A DNA stretch of 6,524 bases. Origin: Chloroflexota bacterium. GTDB lineage: Bacteria > Chloroflexota > Anaerolineae > J102. The stretch lies in assembly GCA_013152695.1 (NCBI GenBank), contig JAADFV010000228.1:1-6524 (forward strand), written 5' to 3'. The notes beneath the pieces were generated by a model. That model was given only the letters and a program-made list of their open reading frames with translations, was not told where the DNA came from and did no database searches. A program made the translations under genes and the position numbers. Shown here in pieces: positions 1-5,665 of the stretch (positions are counted from its first letter, which is position 1; the number at the start of each line of letters is the position of its first letter).

Positions 1-35
1 GGAGTCGCCGGGAAAAAGGAAACATAAGCACCGAG

Positions 36-1199
36 TTAAGGATGGAAGCGGAGTGTCAGGGGGAGGAAAAGCTGTGGGGGAGTGGGGGTGGGGCTTAGGG
101 TGGCCGTAGCCGTAGCGCTCGGCGTGATTGTGGGAGTTGCTGTGGGAACAAAGGTCGGTGTGACAGTCGGGCTGGGCGTAACGGTGGCGGTTGCCGTGGC
201 AGTGGGTGTGAGTGTCGCCGTAGGAGTGGCAGTCACTTCAGGGCAGTTTGGCACTTTGATCGCAGCCTCATTCGACCAGGGACTGTACACATCTGTTCCG
301 CGTAGGGCACGTACGACGTAGGAGTTACGATCCTGGCAAAGAGGGAGGGAGTCTGTCCAACTGAGCCACTTACCTTGTCCTTCAGCACTGATCATTTCCG
401 CAACACGTTCGTGGCGCGGTTCATCACCCTTACGCCGCCAGATTTCGAATCCGGTTTCATCGGGTGAGGCATCGCGCCAATGAACAATGACACCCTCGCC
501 CCCCGCGGTCAGCTCGACCCAGGTGGAGGAAGGCGCACAAGGAGGGTTGGCACCTGTAACTGTCTGGCTGTAGGGTGAAAATAGTCCATCACGCTCTGTG
601 CGCAGCCGGTAAGACCAGGTGCGGCTGCATTCGCTGGCAGGAAAACGATCGGCAAAATAATTGGTGTTGGCCGTAACTGTAGCGAGAGGACGCCAGGCTT
701 CACCGGGGCGGGCCCTTTCGATGCGAAAGGCTGTTTCGTCTGAAGCAATATCCAGCCAGTGCATATCCAAAATGTACCAACCCGGAACGGGGTAGAGGTT
801 CAGGTTGATGGGAGCACAGGGCGCCGTAAGCGCTATTTGCACATCACTCCAAAGCCCCGGCCTGTCGTTGCTGTCCCAACCGCGCATGCGGTAGGCATAG
901 CTGTGCGAACAGGCGACTTTATCGTCATCGTAAGAATTCGTTTCGACGAAAGCGAGAGTCTCCCAGGCATGAACACCATCTTGGGAGCGTTGGATTTCAG
1001 TGTAGGCGATATTGGCCGAGGGCGACCAGCTGAGATGGATACTATATTCACCAGAAACACTCTGGACAGATAAGCTGATTGAGGGATCATCCAAAGGGCT
1101 GGCTATCGAAGCTGGCAAAAGGATAAGCCCGAGTAAGATAAGAAGGACGAAGAAAAAAGTCGTTCGGCCTTGCAAAACGTGTGCAAAAAAGAGTTGCAT
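36..1199 (-). CDS. Secreted three-repeat FnIII-like protein with Thr/Pro stalk
   Basis: A 387-residue exported protein of unknown target. An N-terminal signal peptide is visible: R12, a hydrophobic core at about 14-28, and a likely cleavage site after S31-I32-A33. Three fibronectin type III-like repeats follow (about 41-128, 131-221 and 223-319), each with a W or HW core strand, a Y/F-x-I-x-R strand and a late S-Y-x-x-R strand. Each repeat carries one cysteine pair at almost fixed spacing (C97/C128, C191/C221, C288/C319), probably one disulfide per domain and therefore an oxidising, extracellular location. Residues 321-375 are a low-complexity Thr/Pro/Ala stalk, and the chain ends [11 protein letters not shown] with no transmembrane helix after it. 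I infer a cell-surface or secreted adhesion or scaffold role; no catalytic motif is seen. The ATG start lacks a clear Shine-Dalgarno sequence but sits directly before the signal peptide. The gene is monocistronic and divergent from the methyltransferase. Confidence 0.9.
   Translation of the reverse strand: MQLFFAHVLQGRTTFFFVLLILLGLILLPASIASPLDDPSISLSVQSVSGEYSIHLSWSPSANIAYTEIQRSQDGVHAWETLAFVETNSYDDDKVACSHSYAYRMRGWDSNDRPGLWSDVQIALTAPCAPINLNLYPVPGWYILDMHWLDIASDETAFRIERARPGEAWRPLATVTANTNYFADRFPASECSRTWSYRLRTERDGLFSPYSQTVTGANPPCAPSSTWVELTAGGEGVIVHWRDASPDETGFEIWRRKGDEPRHERVAEMISAEGQGKWLSWTDSLPLCQDRNSYVVRALRGTDVYSPWSNEAAIKVPNCPEVTATPTATLTPTATATATVTPSPTVTPTFVPTATPTITPSATATATLSPTPTPPQLFLPLTLRFHP
75..239 (-). 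repeat. Degenerate Thr/Pro/Ala-coding short repeat (stalk)
   Basis: Codons 321-375 of the FnIII-like protein are built of roughly six-base alternating units (ACN followed by GCN or CCN codons), read on the plus strand as GT-rich units such as GTGGCAGT and GTAGCC. Such stretches encode extended, possibly O-glycosylated stalks and commonly vary in length between strains. The plus strand is open across it and would read as a Gly/Val-rich peptide, which is a by-product of the repeat. Confidence 0.75.
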
Positions 1200-1273
1200 G
1201 TTGGCGTGTGGTTTATTCTGTTTGGCTGGGAAAAATGGGATACAAAAGGGGACGATGAGGGTGGGGAATGTTC

Positions 1274-1302
1274 ATTTTGACCGCTTCGCGGTCATACGTC
1301 AA
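1274..1302 (-). promoter_or_regulatory. Candidate promoter for the FnIII-like gene, with palindrome in the spacer
   Basis: On the minus strand TTGACG (1297-1302) is followed after exactly 17 nt by CAAAAT (1274-1279), an acceptable -35/-10 pair (5/6 and 4/6 to consensus) that would give a leader of about 70 nt. The spacer is almost filled by the perfect palindrome TGACCGCTTCGCGGTCA (1278-1294), which has 7-bp arms and a 3-nt loop. A palindrome between -35 and -10 is a usual operator position, but it could also be just a stable hairpin. Strength and use of the promoter are inferred from sequence only. Confidence 0.45.
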
Positions 1303-1361
1303 GTAAAGGCAACCCTGAATTGGTGCTTTTCTATCCTTTTCCCTCCCCTGTGCGCTAAAAC

Positions 1362-1416
1362 TTGACATCGAAGCCAGGATACTTAACACTTGTATACAAC
1401 TTTTCCGACGTATAGA
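1362..1416 (+). promoter_or_regulatory. Candidate promoter region for the methyltransferase
   Basis: A perfect -35-like TTGACA lies at 1362-1367, but no good -10 stands at 16-18 nt (the best is TAACAC at 1384). A second option is TTGTAT (1390) with TATAGA (1411) at 15 nt spacing, which would place the start just before the ribosome binding site AAAGG (1427-1431). The ACTTGAC at 1360-1366 is an exact inverted copy of the GTCAAGT at 1298-1304 that forms the opposite -35, consistent with back-to-back divergent promoters. Which pair is used cannot be decided here. Confidence 0.3.
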
Positions 1417-1440
1417 ATTTAGAAAGAAAGGCGATAACTT

Positions 1441-2202
1441 ATGACCACACCCATGCTCACACAAATCGAAGAAGACAAACACTGGTGGTTTGCCACCCGC
1501 ACCCGCGCCATTTTGGCCCTGCTTGACAAGTACGCAGGGGCGGGACAGCGCCAACGCAAGGTACTCGATGTCGGCGCCGGAGCTGGCAATATGATGCACC
1601 AGCTTGCCCAATACGGCGAAGTCGTGGGATTAGAAAACAACCCGAAACCCATTCCCATTGCCCACGAGCGCGGATTCGATGTGCGTCTGGGATCTGCCAC
1701 CGACATCCCCTTTGATGATGATACCTTCGACATTGTGGCATTGCTGGATACCGTCGAACATATCGAAGAGGAAACGGCGGTCTTACAAGAGACTTATCGC
1801 GTCACGAAACCCGGCGGTTATATGATTGTGACCGTGCCCGCCTTTATGTGGTTGTGGAGCCACAACGACGTCGTCAACTTACACAAACGCCGCTATACCG
1901 TTCCCGAGCTCAAACAGAAGCTGGAAGCGGTGGGCTGGCAGGTACCTTACAGTAGCTACAACTTTACGACCATCTTTCCCCTCTCGGCCGGGCTCATTCT
2001 CTGGCGTAAACTCCTCCACCGGGCGCCGGAAGTGGCCTCTCCTCATTTTGATGAGGATGCTTATCAGGTGGAGATGGAACCGGCACCTCCCTGGCTCAAC
2101 ACTCTTCTGGAAGGCCTGGGCAAGGTTGAAGTTGCGCTCTTGCAGCGTATGAGCCTACCGGTTGGCACCAGTATTATCGCTATGGCCCACAAACCGGAAT
2201 AG
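1441..2202 (+). CDS. Class I SAM-dependent methyltransferase
   Basis: A 253-residue enzyme transferring methyl from S-adenosylmethionine to an unknown acceptor. It opens with the E-x-x-HWWF-x-x-R motif (residues 10-20), which in this subfamily precedes the Rossmann fold. SAM motif I is VLDVGAGAGN (41-50), the ribose-binding acid is E65 at the end of strand 2, the D-T-F-D-I-V strand with LLDTVEHI (101-108) is motif II, and R120-x-x-KPGG (123-126) with TVPA is motif III. The later LWSHND...HKRRYT segment (138-153) and the hydrophobic stretch around 178-192 are typical of members near cell-envelope, lipid or polysaccharide genes, so an envelope-associated acceptor is a guess. The start is supported by AAAGG nine bases before the ATG. 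The 86-residue gene downstream lies 64 nt away and may be cotranscribed. Nothing is missing from the fold; the substrate cannot be named. Confidence 0.95.
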   Translation: MTTPMLTQIEEDKHWWFATRTRAILALLDKYAGAGQRQRKVLDVGAGAGNMMHQLAQYGEVVGLENNPKPIPIAHERGFDVRLGSATDIPFDDDTFDIVALLDTVEHIEEETAVLQETYRVTKPGGYMIVTVPAFMWLWSHNDVVNLHKRRYTVPELKQKLEAVGWQVPYSSYNFTTIFPLSAGLILWRKLLHRAPEVASPHFDEDAYQVEMEPAPPWLNTLLEGLGKVEVALLQRMSLPVGTSIIAMAHKPE

Positions 2203-2266
2203 TTGTCAGACGTTGGTCGGTAGCGACGAATTCCAAATCGGCAAACTCACTTCACGGATCTAGAAC

Positions 2267-2527
2267 ATGTCATCAACCGATCCTACTTCACCCCCACCGA
2301 CCGATTTTTCCTGGGAGCGTTGGCTTCTGCAGGGTTTGAGTGCCCTGCGACGCACCCTCTTTCGCTATGATTTCGGCTTACCGGAAGCATTCTGGCAGCA
2401 CCTGGAAAATGCCGCCCACGAGCTATTGGCTGCCGCCCGTATTTTGCTCCGCACCCTTCTCAGCCGCCACCACGAACCGGCTCCTCCCCCCGAGGAACGA
2501 GGACCTATCGAAATCGAGTGGGAGTGA
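2267..2527 (+). CDS. Unrecognised 86-residue helical protein
   Basis: I do not recognise this family. The 86 residues are a Ser/Thr/Pro-rich head (1-13), one or two amphipathic helices rich in Leu, Ala, Arg and Trp (about 15-68, broken near the D-F-G-L-P at 35-39), then a Pro/Glu tail ending I-E-I-E-W-E. There is no signal peptide and no helix hydrophobic enough to be a clear membrane anchor; the amphipathic helices could bind a membrane face or a partner. The only ribosome binding hint is a weak GGA (2256-2258). The same-strand position 64 nt after the methyltransferase suggests one transcript. The coherent composition, with a helical core and a distinct acidic end, and the tight packing against the opposite gene argue that it is real. 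A function cannot be given. Confidence 0.72.
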   Translation: MSSTDPTSPPPTDFSWERWLLQGLSALRRTLFRYDFGLPEAFWQHLENAAHELLAAARILLRTLLSRHHEPAPPPEERGPIEIEWE

Positions 2528-2531
2528 AAAA

Positions 2532-2906
2532 TTAGCCCTCTGCTTCCTTCGCACATTCGGGACAATAAAGGGGGTCTTCCAATTCGATCAAGTGCCGGGC
2601 ACAGATAGCGAATACTTCTACCCGCTCGAGGATGCCAAAACGCTTGATTACCGAGGCTTCCAGGGCAATTTCCTGGCAATTCGTGTTGAGGAGAATGTTG
2701 GGGACAGGGCAAGAATTACATAGGGCGCGACGCCAGGGTCGTGAATCACGATTGCGTTTAATTAGTCGGCATTCCTCGTAATCGCGACCGCGATGAAAGT
2801 CGGCATAGTAGTAGCGGCACTGAACTGGTTTGGGAGCAACCATGGGCAAATCGTAGCAGTCATACCCGAAAACGTCAATTCGGGCGAGGAGGGTGAGGTT
2901 CGTCAA
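2532..2906 (-). CDS. Cys-rich putative metal-binding protein coupled to lysA
   Basis: A 124-residue soluble protein with nine cysteines (17, 30, 46, 63, 66, 77, 102, 115, 118). Two clusters stand out: C46...C63-x2-C66...C77 in the middle, and C102-x2-H105...C115-P-E-C118 at the end, the latter like a zinc ribbon. The middle set could hold zinc or an iron-sulfur cluster; neither is proven. I know no named function. The frame opens with a TTG start overlapping the lysA stop by four bases (TTGA), the usual form of translational coupling, and the codons just after it are GC-rich in the third position like coding DNA. The alternative is the ATG at 2841-2843, giving 103 residues and losing C17; neither start has a good ribosome binding site. 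It is the last gene of the minus-strand cluster and ends 4 nt from the convergent gene. Confidence 0.8.
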   Translation of the reverse strand: MTNLTLLARIDVFGYDCYDLPMVAPKPVQCRYYYADFHRGRDYEECRLIKRNRDSRPWRRALCNSCPVPNILLNTNCQEIALEASVIKRFGILERVEVFAICARHLIELEDPLYCPECAKEAEG

Positions 2907-4231
2907 TCACTCAATTCGGTCCATTCTTCCCGCTGCAAAAGGTCGCTTACCGTTTCCCTTCGTTGCATGAGAAAAAGACCTTCTCTCGTGAGGGCGTAAA
3001 CCGGGGGACGTAACGTCATGTTGTAATTGCTGGCCATACTGAGTTGATAAGCACCGGCAACCGGCATGGCAAGGATATCGCCCACCCGTGTGGAAGGAAA
3101 TTCGAGTTGGGAGATAAGGATATCGCCGCTTTCACACAAGGGACCGACAATGCGTGCTGGCCCCGCTATTGGCGCCAGAGGAGCGGCGGGAAGACTCGCC
3201 GTATAGCGGGCACCGTAGAGAGCCACACGAGGATTGTCTGCCATACTTCCGTCGACCGCGATCAGCCGGGTTGCATCCGGCAAATGCTTGATGGCTCCGA
3301 CCCGGTACAGGGCGATACCGGCGCGCGCGATCAGAGAACGGCCCGGTTCCAGGACAAGGGTGGGGTGAGGGCCGCCATGGTACTCTTCCCAGGCTTTGGC
3401 ACTGTGTGCGGCCAGGCGCTGTACAGCCTCGCTCAGGGAAAGGCGCTCATCCTGGGGATGATACGATACGCCCAGGCCACCTCCAGGACACAAACTCTCG
3501 ATTTTCCCCCACCCCTGTTCCTCGATTTCGACGGCGAGCTGGATCAAAGAGCGGCTGGCTGCCAGTAAGGGCTCGAGATCAAAAATCTGCGAGCCGATAT
3601 GGGTATGCAAACCGACCAACTGCAGGCCAGGATGGCGGTGAATTCGTTCTGCTGCTTGTCGCGCCTCTGCCTGAGTGAGCCCGAACTTTGAGCCGATATG
3701 CCCGGTCTGACGGTAGGGGTGGGTTGGTGCCAGCAAGTCAGGATTCAGTCGTAGCCAGAGAGGAGGAGAGGGCTGGTGTTCAGCCAGGTGCTCTAGCAGG
3801 ACCAGTTCATCCAGATTATCGACGACAATAGCGCCGACACCATACGCCATGGCCTGGCGTAGAAAAGCCGGTGATTTGTTATTCCCGTGGACATGTACCT
3901 GTTGCGGGGGGAAACTGGCGGCGACGGCGATTCCCAACTCTCCTTCTGAAACGACATCGACCTCAAGCCCGCGCTTTTGTAAAAACCGAGCCAGCCCTCG
4001 ATTCCACCAGGCTTTGGCTGCATATGCCAGCCTCGTAGCCCCCGGCCAGGCGCGCAAACCGGCACGATAAGCAGCGATGGCCGTATCGATCGTGGCAAAA
4101 TCATACACATAGAGAGGTGTTCCCACCTTGTCGGCCAAATTCGCCAAATCCCATTCACGCAAATATAAACGGCCACGGTACAAATGGGTACTGATCGGCC
4201 AGAGATAAAAAGGAAACTCACTTATTTTCAT
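2903..4231 (-). CDS. lysA: Diaminopimelate decarboxylase
   Basis: The last enzyme of lysine biosynthesis: it decarboxylates meso-2,6-diaminopimelate to L-lysine with pyridoxal phosphate, in the cytosol. At 442 residues it has the usual length for the fold-type III (alanine racemase-like barrel plus beta domain) family. K73 in YAAKAW is the PLP lysine; H211 in HTHIGSQ, the GGGLG loop (250-254) and EPGRS (295-299) bind the cofactor. CESGD (366-370) gives the catalytic cysteine from the partner subunit, and GAYQLSMASNYN (393-404) completes the site. CESGD and the GAY-x3-MASNYN segment mark DAP decarboxylases rather than ornithine or arginine enzymes. The residues after K73 are AWW where many homologues have AN, a family-level variation. 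Its ATG overlaps the transporter stop by one base (TAATG) and its stop overlaps the next start, so it is probably translated by coupling within an operon. Confidence 0.97.
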   Translation of the reverse strand: MKISEFPFYLWPISTHLYRGRLYLREWDLANLADKVGTPLYVYDFATIDTAIAAYRAGLRAWPGATRLAYAAKAWWNRGLARFLQKRGLEVDVVSEGELGIAVAASFPPQQVHVHGNNKSPAFLRQAMAYGVGAIVVDNLDELVLLEHLAEHQPSPPLWLRLNPDLLAPTHPYRQTGHIGSKFGLTQAEARQAAERIHRHPGLQLVGLHTHIGSQIFDLEPLLAASRSLIQLAVEIEEQGWGKIESLCPGGGLGVSYHPQDERLSLSEAVQRLAAHSAKAWEEYHGGPHPTLVLEPGRSLIARAGIALYRVGAIKHLPDATRLIAVDGSMADNPRVALYGARYTASLPAAPLAPIAGPARIVGPLCESGDILISQLEFPSTRVGDILAMPVAGAYQLSMASNYNMTLRPPVYALTREGLFLMQRRETVSDLLQREEWTELSD

Positions 4232-5122
4232 TACAACACCACCAACAGAATCCCTGCCAATGTTACCAACGCCCCCACAATTTCATTGATGCCCGGAATC
4301 TCGCCAAGCAGTAATACGCCCAAAAGAATGCCGCCGGTCACCTCTTGCGTGGCAATCACATTGACATAGGTAGCATGGGTACGGCGTAAAGCAGCATTAT
4401 AAAGTGTATGCCCTAATCCCAGTGGCAGTAATCCTAATGCAAGCAAACTGAGCACCGTGCGCAGGTTGTAGCCCTGAGGCGTAAACGTAAGTGCTGCTGG
4501 AATCGCTGCCCACAGGGCTGCCAGACCGTAGATCGTGGCAGCATAGGTAAAGAGACTGTACTGATGCCGCTGCGAACGCCCAGCCACACTGTACAAGCCA
4601 AACATAATGGCTGATCCCAAAGCCAGCATATCTCCCAGCAACATACGCCGTGTAAAATGGGGCTGAAACCCCGCTAAAATCGCCACTCCGACCACTGCCA
4701 ACTGCCAACACAATCCCTCCCCACTTACGCCGAGGAATGGGTTCGTGCAAAAATATAGCCGAAAACAATGTCACAAAAATGGGGGCAGTATAGACAATCG
4801 CCAGGGAGTGAGCAATGGTGGTGTAAGTAAGAGAGGCGATGTAAAAAAGGAAATGAAGCCCGGTTATCAGTCCGTAAAGTAAAAATCGGCGCCATTCTTG
4901 CCGGGGAATCGACCAGCTTTCTCCCTTGACGACCATAGCCAGGCGCAAAGCCACAGCCGCAATCAACAAACGCCAGGCCGCGATCTCATAGCTCGAAAGC
5001 GTATCGGCCCAGCGAATGAAGACAGGGCTGGTCGAGAAGAACAACACTGCCAGGCCCACATAGAGCAAACCATGCCGGTCAGGATGATCTTCTGTCGATA
5101 GGGATACGTTGCTGGCAGACAT
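4231..5122 (-). pseudogene. EamA/DMT-superfamily transporter, frameshifted by a 7-bp duplication
   Basis: EamA proteins are ten-helix inner-membrane permeases made of two homologous five-helix halves; many export amino acids or other metabolites. The first half is read from the ATG at 5122 to about residue 141 (V-L-A-V), then the frame is lost and continues as a non-homologous tail to 4397. The second half is read in another frame from about 4713 to the TAA at 4231 and is intact, including T-Q-E-V-T-G-G-I-L-L-G and the last helix. The break is exactly at a tandem TTGGCAG-TTGGCAG (minus strand). Deleting one copy joins the halves as I-V-L-A-V-V-G-V-A-I-L-A-G, standard EamA sequence, in a 294-residue frame. 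No other damage is seen, so the event is recent, or strain-specific, or an assembly error. The gene leads into lysA with a one-base overlap; a lysine-related substrate is only a guess. No Shine-Dalgarno precedes the ATG. Confidence 0.88.
4694..4709. repeat. 7-bp tandem duplication that breaks the transporter
   Basis: Plus strand ACTGCCAACTGCCAAC: two perfect seven-base units with the period kept over 16 nt. Seven is one more than a multiple of three, so the extra copy shifts the EamA frame. Two copies are few for frequent slippage but allow precise reversion. Confidence 0.9.
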
Positions 5123-5161
5123 AAGGAGGAGTAGAAGCCTGTGCCTGTCTCTTCAGTCTTA

Positions 5162-5196
5162 CTTGACAAACAAAGACCGCCCTGTTTGAGGACGGT
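5162..5196 (-). terminator. Intrinsic terminator of the 47-residue protein gene
   Basis: On the minus strand ACCGTCC and GGGCGGT (5176-5196) form a 7-bp stem with one T-G wobble and a TCAAACA loop, followed by CTTTGTTTG. On the plus strand the wobble becomes a C-A mismatch, so the minus-strand reading is the stronger one. It lies 26 nt after the stop of the small membrane protein and 53 nt before the transporter start. It separates the two units unless read-through occurs; no convincing promoter for the transporter is visible in the remaining 40 nt. Confidence 0.6.
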
Positions 5197-5222
5197 TTTG
5201 TTGCGGGTGTTGGGCGGACTTG

Positions 5223-5366
5223 TTAGAAACTCCCGCTTGAAAAGGCTCCTGCGACAAGAGAAAAAACCATGGCAATGACGATCAGAGCGCCAATGACATA
5301 CCAAACAGTGGTTTTCCAATCTTGTTTTTTGGCCGGAGCAGTCTTACGTTTACGACGACGTGTCAT
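5223..5366 (-). CDS. 47-residue basic single-pass membrane protein
   Basis: A short gene easily missed by length filters. It encodes 47 residues: a very basic head (T2-R-R-R-K-R-K8, then K13-K14), a linker to W17, one transmembrane helix at about 20-41 (V21-W-Y-V-I-G...L-V-A-G), and a short S/G tail. By the positive-inside rule the head should face the cytosol with the C-terminus outside. Support for a real gene: GGAGG (5373-5377 on the complement) six bases before the ATG, an extended -10 promoter candidate upstream, and a terminator after the stop. The basic head could touch nucleic acid, ribosomes or acidic lipids; this is conjecture. I do not recognise a named family. It is divergent from the two-CxxC oxidoreductase. 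Confidence 0.82.
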   Translation of the reverse strand: MTRRRKRKTAPAKKQDWKTTVWYVIGALIVIAMVFSLVAGAFSSGSF

Positions 5367-5457
5367 TTCATGCCTCCAAAAATTTCATATTTGGCATGGT
5401 TCTGTTTAGAAAGAGCACGGCGCACTTTGTGAGGAATCATGCCAGCACATCATAGCG

Positions 5458-5487
5458 ATTTTAGCACATGCCATGGTATTCCTTCAA
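5458..5487 (-). promoter_or_regulatory. Candidate promoter for the 47-residue protein gene
   Basis: On the minus strand TTGAAG (5482-5487) stands 18 nt before TAAAAT (5458-5463), which is preceded by TGC, giving an extended -10 TGCTAAAAT (5/6 to consensus plus the TG motif). The predicted leader is about 85 nt. Inferred from sequence alone. Confidence 0.42.
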
Positions 5488-5535
5488 CCTCACCGGGTAA
5501 TGAATTCAGCTTATGCAGCATCATCTATTTAGGGG

Positions 5536-5571
5536 ATGTAACCCTCGCCCCTGCTATAACATCTAACCCTC
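5536..5571 (+). promoter_or_regulatory. Candidate promoter of the oxidoreductase with flanking direct repeats
   Basis: TGCTATAAC (5552-5560) is a good extended -10 element with no recognisable -35. It is bracketed by two near-identical 11-mers, ATGTAACCCTC (5536-5546) and ATCTAACCCTC (5561-5571), matching at 10 of 11 positions and 25 bp apart. This could be a regulator site pair over an activator- or repressor-controlled promoter. The leader would be about 100 nt. The rest of the 299-nt gap between the two divergent genes shows no further gene that I trust. Confidence 0.42.
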
Positions 5572-5665
5572 AGTTTGCAATCAATTTTCATACCGAAATC
5601 AATGAGTTCATGCTCACAACTTGAGCTTGAAAGCGTCAATAAACATTATAGGAGACTACTACCCC

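Noticed and set aside
1..35. Left edge beyond the surface-protein stop
   Set aside because: Too short to interpret; no hairpin or frame can be supported.
82..321. Plus-strand frame reading as a Gly/Val/Ala-rich hydrophobic protein
   Set aside because: It is the exact antisense of the Thr/Pro/Ala stalk codons; GT-rich repeats stay open in several frames. No ribosome binding site, and the true gene on the other strand has a full domain structure.
1213..1611. Minus-strand frame of 132 codons over the divergent region and the methyltransferase start
   Set aside because: It overlaps a clear methyltransferase frame with intact motifs; its own sequence has no domain features.
4397..4699. About 100 extra residues at the end of the first transporter frame
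   Set aside because: Sequence after V141 is a frameshifted reading of the second EamA half, shown by the homologous reading in the other frame; not a genuine domain.
5123..5130. Plus-strand AAGGAGGA that looks like a perfect Shine-Dalgarno
   Set aside because: No start codon with a worthwhile plus-strand frame follows at a suitable distance; it is simply the complement of the transporter leader.
5163..5168. Plus-strand TTGACA as a -35 element
   Set aside because: No -10 stands at 16-18 nt and no plus-strand gene begins nearby; it lies in the terminator U-tract region of the minus-strand gene.
4963..5319. Minus-strand frame of 118 codons across the terminator
   Set aside because: It runs through the 47-residue gene, the hairpin terminator and the transporter N-terminus in a wrong frame.
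5439..5624. Plus-strand 61-residue frame in the divergent promoter region
   Set aside because: No ribosome binding site, irregular composition, and it covers both candidate promoters.
5621..5665. Upstream TTG start adding 15 residues to the oxidoreductase
   Set aside because: The ATG at 5666 has AGGAG upstream and matches the family's N-terminus; the extension would place the ribosome binding site inside the gene.
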